Assembly: GCA_945910005.1 (NCBI GenBank) | Contig: CAMDTW010000188.1 | Coordinates: forward strand, 1-64,000 | Direction of reading: 5' to 3' | Source of the DNA: Isoperla grammatica | Lineage: Eukaryota > Arthropoda > Insecta > Plecoptera > Perlodidae | Length of the DNA: 64,000 nt | Shown: one piece after another, positions 53,545-63,579 of the stretch | Numbering within the stretch: the stretch's first letter is position 1 | How the letters are laid out: each line of letters starts with the position of its first letter | The notes under the pieces: generated by a model | The model's input: the letters and a program-made list of their open reading frames with translations, nothing else | Database searches by the model: none | What the model was told of the DNA's origin: nothing | Translations under genes and position numbers: made by a program

Positions 53545-54541
53545 TTAGTCATGGACGAATTACGAGTAAGTACAAGCAATCCCCCTCAGTGTACAAGGTT
53601 AACCAGAAGCTTATGAATGACGATACGGAGTTCCCATATTCTCCTCAGCACTTGAGTAGACTTTTGGTGAAATAAGGCTTTTAGTTTCGCAGCCTAGACA
53701 AGAAACAAGCTATTATGGAAACTCCGCGAGTTGTGGTTTGGAGATATTACTTTCTGAAGACTATCTCAAAATTGCGTAGTGAGGGAAGAAAGATCTACTA
53801 CCTCGACGAAACGTGGTATGACCCGCACGACGTCGCCCAGCGTGGCTGGGTTGATAATAGTTGCAACTGCGTGTTGGATGCACCCGTTGCCCGCGGCAAG
53901 CGAGGTATCATCCTACACGCTAGGTCGGATGAGAGATGGGTGAAAGACGGCTTGCTGATATCAGCCAAGAACATCAAAGACGCCTCAGCCGACTACGACG
54001 AGGACATGACTGCGCAACTGTTTGAGTCTTGGTTCCAAAATCAACTGCTTGAAAATATTGAACCAAATTCAGTTATTGTTTTAGATAATGCCAGTTACTA
54101 TTCGAGACTAGCCATTAAGATTCCCCGCCAATCCACTGTAAAGCTGATATAATATCTTTAATGGAAGCAAATCACATACCAGTGCCTCACCCTTTACCCA
54201 TAAAGCTTGTTCTGTTGCACAAATTGTTTAAAAAGGAAACATTAAAAACGATACATTGTCGATAGCATGCCTAGTGATAAGGGGCACCTAGTGCTACGGC
54301 TTCCTTCTTATCACTGCCTATTTAACCCAATCGAACAAATGTGGTCATCAGTTAAAAAATATGTTGGGAAATGTAACGTGACTCAAACTGACTCGGTGTG
54401 TGTGATTCAACACATTAGACAATCTGCCACTAGCTGTGAACGACATTGGCCCAAGTGTGTCGCACACGTCCAGAATATTGAGAAGACTCATGTTAATAGG
54501 AGAAGGAGACTCAATAATATAAAACATTGCAGAAAGTTATA
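53545..54541 (+). pseudogene. Tc1/IS630-like DDE transposase, frameshifted
   Basis: A degraded helix-turn-helix end reads SVYKVNQKLMNDDTEF, YSPQHLSRLLVK, then a stop. From 53715 it reads TPRVVVWRYYFLKTI, RKIYYLDETWYDPHDV (first Asp), NSVIVLDNASYYSRLAIKIP (second Asp in DNASYYS), then a shift. The other frame continues CKADIISLMEANHIPVPHP. From 54267 the original frame resumes: HLVLRLPSYHCLFNPIEQMW (third acidic residue, Glu) and SVKKYVGKCNVTQ. All three catalytic positions D, D, E remain. At least two frameshifts around 54130-54260 and upstream stops make it dead. This belongs to the DDE_3 group common in arthropods and molluscs. No terminal inverted repeats were located. Confidence 0.8.
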
Positions 54542-55395
54542 ATGGGCTACAAGAAGATCGAAGACCAACAGTATTGGCCTACCCTGAAAATTCGGCCGAG
54601 CCAACTCCAAAACAAGCTAGAACAGTCAAAGACAGCTAGAGATATAGCTGCCAGCTGCCGGGTTCCCGGTTTCTACTCACTTTTTGTGTGTATTCCTTCG
54701 GGAGATAGATCACGTACGTAGTACATACACATAATCTGATTATTTATCTGTAACTTCCACTTTTTGTTTTACAAATAGGACGTTTTTTGATGGTTAATTT
54801 CCATTTTTAAAATACATTGTTTTGACATGTGAATCACGTTAAATATGGCAATATGGTGTACGAGCGAGAGCACAGCTGTTCGGAGCAAACAGGAAGTGCC
54901 GTCTACCAACATGAAAAATCCCTAACACCCTTCATCTGTATTCTGTAAATAAAACTAAATATAAATAACCCCTTCTTCAAATTTGAAAAAGGGGTAATTT
55001 ATAATTTGGGTATAAATTAATTTTTAAATAAATAACCCCTTCTTCAATATTCGATTGTAAGGTAGTGATTTTCTTGCTTTCCTTCTAGATAAGCAGCACT
55101 ACAACGACGATGGGGCGAAGAGGGCGTAAATCTTGAAGAAAAATACTTCCACAACTGTTCTTAGTGTCCAAAATGAATAACAATATTGTAACACACTTAA
55201 AAAGATTAATCATTAATCATTTCATGATACAACTATGATTAGTAACGCAACTATAGCCCACATTCGTTGTCGGTTATGTGACTTTTGTCTATAGGCCTAC
55301 ATAGAAATCTGAGTAAGGTCTAGATAATTTAGGAGAAAATAAATTACTGGCACATCTGTCCTAGATTGAATGAAAATACAGTACTATTATTATAA
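54542..55395. other. No gene recognised; small direct repeat and hairpin
   Basis: AAATAACCCCTTCTTCAA occurs at 54963 and 55030, the first followed by a hairpin-forming TTTGAAAAAGGGG. Otherwise featureless. Confidence 0.4.
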
Positions 55396-55445
55396 CCACA
55401 ACGTTTCGGGAAATTATGTAGCTTTTCCCGTCTTCAGGTGAAAAC
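55396..55445 (-). ncRNA. Hammerhead-ribozyme-like motif 1
   Basis: On the minus strand: CCTGAAGAC (CUGANGA core), stem II GGGAAA (55408-55413 pairs with 55424-55429, TTTCCC) around AGCTACATAA, then GAAACGTTGTGG. Both conserved core boxes CUGANGA and GAAA are present with a six-base stem II. The cleavage-site strand was not located with confidence. Penelope-like elements are known to carry hammerhead motifs near their ends. Function untested. Confidence 0.5.
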
Positions 55446-55838
55446 AGGTACAGCTGTAGCCTATGATTTCCCAAAACGTTGCAGTTGTAATATATTATTC
55501 TTCAATCTCAGACTCGAGAGTTGTTCCACTAATTTATTTTCTGCTGAATAACATAAACTCGCCTAATTTTAATAATCGTGTAGATACGTGTTTTACATTT
55601 ATTATTATTAATATATTATTTTATTTATTTATTTATATTATTAATAAATTATTTTTGCACGTTATTAGGAATCACAGGTAAATAGTTTGTAGTCTACTTA
55701 GTTATTTATGCCCTGGCAACAACCAATGGGAAGCATAACACTGGACATCTGTCAAGAAAGCATATAAATAATAAATATCTCAAGTATAAATAACAGTTAT
55801 AAAGCAATGTATTGTATATATATATATATGTTGAGACG
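55446..55838. other. No gene recognised
   Basis: ATTTCCCAAAACGTT (55469) is an imperfect inverted copy of the AACGTTTCGGGAAAT in motif 1. The rest is AT-rich and ends in a TA microsatellite (55816-55830). Confidence 0.4.
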
Positions 55839-56315
55839 TAAATTTTCGTAGACAAACTGAGATGTTGGAGAGGGTTTTTGGGTATTAGTCCACGTTTTGT
55901 GAGGAGGTTGTTTTTTTACATACCTTCTTTCACAACGTTTCGCCGACAAATGTTGCGGCATCATCAGGTGACAGGTCCGGGTCGCGTGTGTTGTCGTCGC
56001 GAACGCCTGGGCTCGACTGTACCGAGAGTGTTGCAATCCTTGTGCACGTCATGCACCGCACCGATCACAGCGCTCGGTGGAGACTGCCTGGCGGTGCAAG
56101 CGGTAACTAGCTGCAGTGGCGCACTGCTCGTGCACAATCTTGCTCTGCTCCTGGTCCAAGGGGGAGAGATGACGTTGTTGTTGTCACCCTGATTTGAGAC
56201 ACCCGGAGCCCTTGAAGCGAGTGTCTCATTCCTATGCGGCAAGCGGTGCGTCGTGTCCGAGTTGTTGTCACTTGTCATGTGTTCACCGCTGATGTTAGGT
56301 TCCCCTTCCATGTCC
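55839..56315 (-). mobile_element. Penelope-like element end with a hammerhead-ribozyme-like motif
   Basis: At 55935-55970, minus strand, CACCTGATGA is followed by stem II GCCG/CGGC (55942-55945 with 55956-55959) around CAACATTTGT, then GAAACGTTGTG. This is a perfect CUGAUGA...GAAA core. The minus frame from 56311 (TTHRLPHRNETLASRAPGVS, CTSSAPLQLVTACTARQ) is open to the ribozyme and may be an element-encoded C-terminus or chance. Assignment to Penelope rests on the ribozyme context and is inferential. Flanked by TA repeats. Confidence 0.5.
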
Positions 56316-56337
56316 TTGATTTGTATATATATATATT

Positions 56338-56374
<37 letters not shown>

Positions 56375-56555
56375 AGTAATAGGTTCTCGGGTTGCTGTCC
56401 ACGTTACTTGCTCTTTAGAGACTGGTTGCTGGCCCAGAAATGGGCCATTGTCACTATTGTATATATATATATATATATATATATCACAACTTATATCTTC
56501 ATGTACATTTAGTTATTGTATGTATGTATTATACAGAATCTCTTCTTGTTTGTTT
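56316..56555. repeat. AT/TATA microsatellites
   Basis: TA dinucleotide runs at 56325-56371 and 56459-56484 separated by about 90 bp of unique sequence. Confidence 0.85.
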
Positions 56556-56712
56556 AAGGTAGGCCTATGTGATTATGACTTGCGCATTCTATCAATTAAT
56601 GCCCAGCACCCGGGAGGACACCACGATAGCTTCATTTGGAAGCAGTCGGGGGCATATAGGGAGCTAGAGAGGAGATATCGAAACGGAGAACCACAGAACG
56701 AGTTCATTTTAG
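56556..56712 (+). CDS. PIF/Harbinger (HARBI1-like) transposase exon
   Basis: The frame reads CDYDLRILSINAQHPGGHHD, SFIWKQSGAYRELERRY and RNGEPQNEFIL, followed by a GTACGT donor at 56713. The upstream edge (GTTTAAGGTAG) can serve as an acceptor. The N-A-x-x-P-G-[GS]-x-H-D-S-x-[IV]-[FW] block with R-x-L-E-x-x-Y is the catalytic DDE_Tnp_4 segment of Harbinger transposases and of host HARBI1 proteins. The exon has no lesion. No adjacent exons were found, since the next 3.5 kb has no recognisable coding. It could be a relic exon of a Harbinger element or part of a gene whose other exons are distant. Confidence 0.75.
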
Positions 56713-59700
56713 GTACGTATAGACATTACAGGTAAGCCTACAACATGGCATGTCTTTGTCTTTCTTAATCATTGGCTCATTGCCAATATGCACATTTAGT
56801 TTCCTCCTTACTTCTTCATTCCTTTATGATGTAAATATTTTTTCTTTGTTTTATAAATAATTCATGCACTTCTCTCCCTTTCCTTTTCTTTATTATTGCC
56901 CTTCATTTGTGATTGTAAGTAGTGATATGTAGTATACATTGTAAAGTATTCATTTTTCTTCATTTCACACATGTGAATTTCTAATGTGTCAATTTACTGT
57001 TTTCTTTTCTTTCTTTCTTTTTCTTTCTTATACCCCTTCATATATCTACTTGCTTATTTATGCTTATTATAATTTATGTTATTGATTTTTTACTATCTCT
57101 CTACAGAAGTTTTGTTTAGCTGTTGTTCTTAGATTACCTTCATGTATATGATTTAGGTTTGGTGCTTTACTGCTTAGTGCTTTCCTTGTTAATTGTACAA
57201 TTGTTTGTAGATGTATTGTAATTTGTATCAGTTTTTCAACTGAATATATGCATTCAATAAATATACTGTATATTTATTTACATATTATTGTACATTACTT
57301 TTTGTTGCATTAAATCCCCCTCCCATCTTATTCACAGTCCACTTCTATAAAGGTACACATGTTGTACTTTAATCATCATATCCGTACACATTTTTCTACA
57401 TTAAATTTGACTTATAAATCTATACAGTGTAGATGGATAATGATGACATGTCCTGTATTCACCCCCTTATGTGTGGACTTTTCAACTCTCAATTAAGTAT
57501 TTTTCACCTACTAACATTGTCAATAAATCAATAATTTAGTATTGTAGAAACAAAAAATAAGGATGTGATTAACTGTAGTGCCATGCTACTGTCCATGTGT
57601 GTAGATATAGTGGAAGATTATCGACTCAGATTTGAAATTTTGATGCATTTGTTCTACAACAAGCTACAAATTCCAGAATACGTTTATAACACTATGACAC
57701 ATTTATGATGCAAAGTTAACCAAAATTAGCTCACTCTAGTTGGTCAGAAAAAATCTCAAAGTCAAATATTTGAAAATAAAATAAAAATCGAAATCTCTCA
57801 ATATCTAATTCCATTTTGAGCTTACAAAGTTGCGTGTGGTATTAAAAGTCGTGTATTTGTACTGCCTATTAGCATAATTTGGAAAAATGTGGTATTTTTG
57901 CATTTTGATAGTGGTTAAACAATAAAAAATATACCAAACTATCCGCACAAAAGTATTTACCGCACTTTAGTCACATAAAAATGATAGAAGTTAATAATAT
58001 AAAACAAATATGTTTACACGATTGTATAGGTTGAACAACTAGCTAAAACTTTGTCACTGGTCAAACTTCGAGACGTGAACTTCATAGCATCGTTTTTCTT
58101 ATTTCCCTAGTCGCGGTGCGCCGGCCGTGGTCGCTCCCACGCGCTATAACCAGCCATAAGGCCCGTGCTATTCCCGCCCGAGGCGAGCGTGTTTTATTAG
58201 ACTTGACAACAAAATGTGCACACAACACTTCTTTAGTCGGTTCTTTATTAAAAAAACTGTATTTTTGTTGTGGTTATACTTTTGTGATTTCCATTTTTAA
58301 CAAAAAAAGTCATGAAGAGGCTCAATATGTCTCGACTAGGCTTCTTCAATTTAAAAACAAATAAATATTCTCATTGATTTTTCCATTCTTCTAAATTAGA
58401 GACTACATTTTTTCATGAGTATTTGAAAACATATTTTTGATCAGAAAAGTAAAATGTATCACTAAATTATAGATCAAAAACATTTCATCATCTCATCATC
58501 ATTAGATGACCAATCACAAATTATGGAACTTAAAAGATTTGATAAATTATCAGGCCTATATTCGAAATCGAATTTGACAAAAATAATGGGTTTGAAATTG
58601 ACCTTCTTCCTGTTTGAATATCTTGAAGGCACGCAAATTAAATTCCTGCAGATAAAACTTTGTACGTGAGTGGAGATCATCAGAATGGATTGTGCAACAT
58701 ATTGAACACCAATCGCATTGCTGCTGCCACTTCGTTGAACAGCAGTCAGAAAGAAGCAGACACCCGGATGATTTTACACTGACTTAGGCGAGCGCAATAA
58801 ATCTTTAGATCTGATTGGACGTTTTGTCGTGCAAACTCCAGAAAAAAATAGCAAATATAAATTGTAATTAGATGTAACTATAGTAGTTTTATTTTTCATT
58901 TATCAGCATCTACATATGCATATTTTTATTTTATGGACATGGATGTGATGATACTGCTTTTGCATTAGGCCCTTCTTATGCAAACTAACGAGTGCACAAG
59001 GTATATGGAATACTTCGAATAGGAACACAAATCGGAACACCCGTGTGCATTATGCAGTTGCTTGCCCCCAGCACATACGCTATCCGGGTGTGACACTGTC
59101 TCCTCGTTGTTTGGTATAGGGAAATAAGAAGTATTTTGTCAAATATGTGAATGTATTTCGAGCGAGGAACTTGTTTTACTCGGAGTTTTTCTCGAAGGAG
59201 GAAACGAAACCGCGTTGGTGGTAGCTCGAAATTTTGCATCCAAACTGTAGAATTCATCGGGTACATTTAAAAAAATACCAGTATTCACTAAACGAATTAA
59301 GATATCATATGTATATCAAGAAGACGACATCAGTTGCTTCAGTTGCAAACCTTCCCTCTTGTAAGGGATCCTTTATTCTACACGTATGAAACACAGTTTG
59401 GCAATGCAACATGCTTAGCAAACCCAAAACTATGTTCGTGTAAAGTTTTTCAAGATATACAAATATTGTCCGTACGAAAATTATATTTTAAAATAGTTTG
59501 CTTTTACGTTGTAAAACGCAAAAGTTTATTTCACTTGATTAGCCACTAAAAATACCACAACTAATTTAAATAAAAATATAACTCTACCATATGTGATGAA
59601 ACGTGCCCTACAAATATAAATCACATACCTAGGTTTTACAATATACGTTGCAATCCCAGAGAAGATAATACAATATTATAATGTGCATACATTTAAAATA

Positions 59701-60240
59701 GCTTTACATTGATAGTTGTTGCACTTGCATATACATTGGAAACGAAAATGTAAGATATCATAGAAATAAAAGCAGTAAATAGAAAATACAACAAAGATAA
59801 ATATGAACATTCAATACCGCAAATTCTTAACTTGCTAGTATTCCTGTTTCTTTGTTATCAGTATTCTAAATACGTGAAATGATTTTTTATAATGACAAAA
59901 TGGTAAAGATATATAGGCCTAGTACGCCTCTGAAATAACATCTCGCGTATAGTTTAAATAGTTGAGCTGCATGTTGGTTTAGTAGCATTTTTGTGTAAGT
60001 ACCTAGTAGTAGTACTTTAGATTTAATTAGTAATTATACGTAAAAATTGAACTTATTTTATGTACGAACTTTTAACTATGCCTTATAATATTATGAAGAG
60101 AACGTTCTCAGTGAAGACTGACTGAAGTGTCTGTACGGTATCAGTCACTCACCCAAGAAATATTATTCTTGTATACAATGTATTGAGCCTCAATGAAGAT
60201 GCAATCAGTGCCCAAGCCCAAGTGCTGTCAAATCAATCAG
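56713..60240. other. About 3.5 kb AT-rich, no gene recognised
   Basis: The first part (56750-57300) is T-rich with CTTTCTTTCTTT runs. A GC-richer patch at 58110-58190 (GCGGTGCGCCGGCCGTGG, CGCTCCCACGCGCTATAACC) stands out but matches nothing I know. Small frames have no motifs. If the Harbinger exon belongs to a live gene, part of this could be its intron. Confidence 0.4.
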
Positions 60241-60737
60241 AGTCAAATCATAACCTAATCATTGCTAGGGTCGTTATCAGGGGAACAAGCCGTTAACAAA
60301 CCATTTCGGGGGTGACTCGTGGGCGTTTGGATCGCAAAAAGGGCTGGCACGGATGAGGAAGAAGGTAATGAAAGTAAGAAGAGAATGGATGATGAAGGCA
60401 AAATGAAGAAAGTGATGATTAAAGATGTGCACGAGAGCCCTCTTTGCGGGCACCGGTCACCACGAGGAGGGACCCACCTCGACCGGCCATGTACCCTAGG
60501 ATCTTGCTTACTGACCTCTGCCACAGTAGGGCATCCATGGCGGGACAGCGGCAAAAGAATTGGTAAAAACAAGGGGTGGGGTAATATCTAGGCCATTCAA
60601 TAGTTCGAGGGATCGAATACCTGCTGGTCGAGTAGTCTTCTGTCTAATGGCGTAACGGTCTTGGTATGGTGGTTAGTATTATGTCCTAGGCAGGGTTCTT
60701 AGGTGACCCCGCCAAGGAGGCTAGCTAAGTAGTAGAT
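60241..60737. other. Possible degraded SINE; tRNA-like words
   Basis: TTGGTATGGTGGTTAGTATT (60660) looks like a tRNA A box (cf. tRNA-Asp), but the matching B box is poor. GGTATTCGATCCC on the opposite strand at 60616 is another B-box-like word. The body words CACCGGTCACCACGAGGAGG and GGCATCCATGGCGGGACAGC are repeat-like but occur once here. Confidence 0.3.
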
Positions 60738-61019
60738 AGTGTGAGTATATTGGTGCAGACCGAAGTTTATCACCCATTGCTCCACGTTTCGCCAGAATTG
60801 CATCTGGCATGTTCACGAGTCCCTATCACGACCTTCTCATTCAAGAGCCTAACGTCAACTGACTATTGTCAGCCGAGGCGCGCGTTGTCTGTATAGCCAT
60901 TACCCAATGCTGTAGAAGGTGGAGGTGCGGGGCGGCGCGGTTCTATTGTTTATTTTGAGGGCTGGGCCAAGTTGCATGAAGAAAGCACTGGTGCGGGGGC
61001 GTTAGTTTTTTACTGAAGG
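60738..61019 (+). repeat. Penelope-associated dispersed repeat, copy 3, truncated
   Basis: Begins GTGAGTATATTGGTGCAGAC and follows 1796-2070 collinearly: CCATTGCTCCACGTTTCGCC, CTGTAGAAGGTGGAGGTGCG and GAAAGCACTGGTGCGGGGGC, ending at TTTTTTACTGAAGGTG. The right inverted-repeat arm is missing. Confidence 0.85.
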
Positions 61020-61080
61020 TGCAATGGAAGTACAATTTGAGTTTCGTTTGAGTGGTTTGATGACTAAAGATGTAACCGTT

Positions 61081-61358
61081 TGATTGATTGATATTTGGGC
61101 TTCACGTCTCATATTTTTGCAACGAGGCTAATCGAGACAATGAGTGGGTGATATATGAAGATGAACTAGGGGGGTGTTTGGAGGAAAGGGTCAAGTAGGA
61201 GGGCGGGGAGAAAAGGGAAGGGGGGGGGGGAAAGGGAGTGGGGCAATGTGGACTGCATTTCGTCCCTACCAGAAGCATACGCTTCCGCCGGCATAGCTCG
61301 AGAAATCATCAAAGCGCACAGACCTGCCCACCACGATAAGGTAGCAGTCCCTGGGCAG
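61081..61358 (-). mobile_element. Composite SINE, head type ii, with 12-bp imperfect duplication
   Basis: GATGTAACCGTT (61069-61080) and GATGAAACCGTT (61359-61370) flank it. Tail TGATTGATTGATATTTGGGC; an internal deletion removes the CTCCTCGACC region, so GCATTTCGTCCCTACCAGAA joins directly. Head hairpin GGGCAGG at the right end. Confidence 0.88.
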
Positions 61359-61713
61359 GATGAAACCGTTGAGTGAGAAATATATAGGCTAACGTGTTGA
61401 TTAATATAACTTATTATGTAAGATATTGATTATATTTCCCACTCAACGGGTGAAACTCTTCCCTAGGAATTGCAATTTATGCAGCTAGTGTTTCTGTGTC
61501 CATCCCAGCTACCGACCTGTGAGGTTCACCGCGGTTCACCATCGTGATCGGGGAAACAGTTTTACCACGAGGTCTTGGAACCTTCAAGAAACGGACCGCG
61601 CGTCAGCCAGCAGCTTCCACGCCGTGCCAGAGTCAATTACTTGGGAAACTAAACAGCACGAAAACTGAAGAGGACGACGCTAACAAGACTTAGTTTTATT
61701 CTCACTCCACTTA
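61359..61713. other. No gene recognised
   Basis: Spacer between two SINE copies. Confidence 0.45.
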
Positions 61714-62026
61714 ATGATTGATTGATATTTGGGCTTAATGTCTTATATTTTTGCAACTTGGCTAATCCAGACGATGAATGGGTGATAATGAAAATTAAAT
61801 TGGGGGCTTTTTGGAGGAAAGGGGCAAGTAGGAGGGCGCGTGAGCGAAGGGGAAAGGGGAGGAAAGGGGATTGTAGTGTGGACTGCCCTTCGTCTGACTT
61901 CTCCTCCTCGACCAGTCCGGCTAGGGTGGCCCTACCAGAAGCATATGCTTCCGCCGGCATAGCTCTTGGGATCAGCAAAGCATTCAAACCTGCCTACCAT
62001 GATAAGGCAGTCCCTGGGCAGGCTTA
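61714..62026 (-). mobile_element. Composite SINE, head type ii, near full-length
   Basis: TGATTGATTGATATTTGGGC, TTAATGTCTTATATTTTTGC, the GGAAAGGGGCAAGTAGGAGG body and GCATATGCTTCCGCCGGCAT, ending CCCTGGGCAGG. Only a weak CTTAA flank match was seen. Confidence 0.88.
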
Positions 62027-62329
62027 AGGGGATGGGAGTCGATTGTGCCCCACCAATTTCATATATTACAAGCTTTAATCCTGCCTTATTGTTGTCGAAG
62101 TTTTCTGTAACATAATTTATTCTCCATGCAATCATATTTTTTGCCTATACTGTCCATAGCAGATCCACCAGTCTTCACGAGTCTCGACAATCTGGGAGCC
62201 ACCGATTGATCCAACCAACTGACCGGAATAATCTCAATATCCGACTTCGAGACCAACTAAAAACTTGTCAAAATAAAATTCAAGGTTGTCTTTGTTAACA
62301 TATAGTGAACCATTCTCTTTTCTCTTAAG
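62027..62329. other. No gene recognised
   Basis: Short spacer upstream of the SGNH-like exons; it may include their 5' part. Confidence 0.4.
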
Positions 62330-62916
62330 ATGCGATCTATTTTGATTTTAGGGAACTCGATTGTCAAAGAATTCAAGGGTGCCCTAAATGACAATATATC
62401 TGTTATTTCTGTTTCGGGGTGCACAGTTAATGAACTCCGGCCTGTTGCCATACAATGTGCACCATTCTTTCGTTGTTTGGGGATCTACGTTGGCACTAAC
62501 GACATACCGAGAAGGCGGACTGTCGAGGTACGTTGTTGCGTATTTCATTGGAAGTTCGGATTTTTGGCTTGCTTTGCTACTATATTTAAAATGGAGTCCT
62601 ATATGTCAACCATTTTTTGTTTACACCTAGCCTTTAATTGTATTTTTTTAGTTTCTGTCATGCTTCAACATGTGTTCAACTAGGCCTAGACAATCATAAT
62701 TGCCAATCAATTTATTAATACATAAACATGTGACCTGTGATTAAGGCATGTACCATACACATGTTGTATTCAAAACTATTTTTTTTAATACAATAGATGT
62801 TTATCCAAGACTTTGCAGATCTGGTTGTGGCTCTGTTGAATGCCAACCCAGATATTGAAATTGTAACATCAGGAGTTCTTCCCGGATACGAAAACATGTG
62901 GAATCTTCTAAACTAG
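62330..62916 (+). pseudogene. Spliced SGNH/GDSL-esterase-like fragment
   Basis: Exon 1 (from 62330 or earlier) reads MRSILILGNSIVKEFKGAL, VISVSGCTVNELRPVA and LGIYVGTNDIPRRRTVE. It ends at a GTACGT donor at 62528. A T-rich acceptor ending CAATAG at 62796 leads to exon 2 in the same phase: MFIQDFADLVVALLNANPDI, EIVTSGVLPGYENMWNLLN, then a stop at 62914. GNS (usually GDS) carries the nucleophile Ser and GTND supplies the block-III Asn. S-G-V-L-P corresponds to the strand seen also at 41410. The catalytic C-terminal D-x-x-H block is missing. The splice phases match, which favours a real intron. It may be a repeat-derived gene fragment. Confidence 0.6.
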
Positions 62917-63168
62917 GGAGGTGAACTGCAGCGGTGCAAGAAGTGCCGTCGGTGTGAAAGGGGGATTCCAAAGGACAAGCACGACTGTAGAGTGAAATGG
63001 CATGGACGAGCCAAAGCCATGGAACCCGACATCGCAGTCCAGCTGGTTACTAAGAGTGAAGTGTTGGAACAGGCTAACCTGGCAGTTCAAGTTTTGGTAG
63101 GGGATGAAGACGCTTCTAACGTGGCTGCACTCCGAAAAGAAAACACAGAATATCATATAATGAAATAG
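62917..63168 (+). pseudogene. Mutator-like transposase fragment (animal MULE)
   Basis: An open stretch reads CKKCRRCERGIPKDKHDC, RVKWHGRAKAMEPDIAVQLV, QANLAVQVLVGDEDASNVAA and LRKENTEYHIMK before TAG. The H-D-C-R-x-[NK]-W-x-G-x-[AS]-K-A-M-E-P-D motif followed by a G-D-[ED]-D-[AS]-S/T box is characteristic of Mutator-like transposases found in cnidarians and other invertebrates. The E-P-D and D-E-D acidic residues are plausible catalytic positions. A CTGCAG at 62924-62929 could be a splice acceptor. Only about 80 residues remain. Confidence 0.7.
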
Positions 63169-63579
63169 TCACACTTAAAACCACTGCAATAAAGGGGTTA
63201 CCAACGCCCTTTATCGACTAATGGTGGGTTTACAGCTAAGCGTTGGGAGCGAAGCGAAGGCGCGAGCTCCAATCAGCGGCCGAGTTCCACGCGAGCTCGC
63301 GGGTTGGTGGGGGGGGGGGGGGCCCGAAGGGGGAATCCTTCGCGTCAGACATGGTCAAGTTTATGTTTTCTCGCGTCGCGTCTCCCCACGGCCACCTCGA
63401 TTGTTTGCCGAACACATGTCAAGTGGGAGTGCCGAACTAGGCCTAGGTGGTTGTAAGATACAACTCCATAGTTGTATGTTACCTTCTTCAGAGATAACTT
63501 CTTCCCTGAGCAATGTTATTATTTTTAATAACGCCGCAATACGAGACAGAAGTACATTGACAGTTTGAACCCGGAAATT
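63169..63579. other. GC-rich spacer with poly-G run
   Basis: 63240-63440 is GC-rich (GGGAGCGAAGCGAAGGCGCG, CCAATCAGCGGCCGAG), with a poly-G run at 63308-63321. A promoter-like inverted CCAAT word is present, but no gene can be attached to it. Confidence 0.35.

Noticed and set aside
60600..60720. tRNA gene
   Set aside because: Only an A-box-like word is convincing; there is no cloverleaf pairing.
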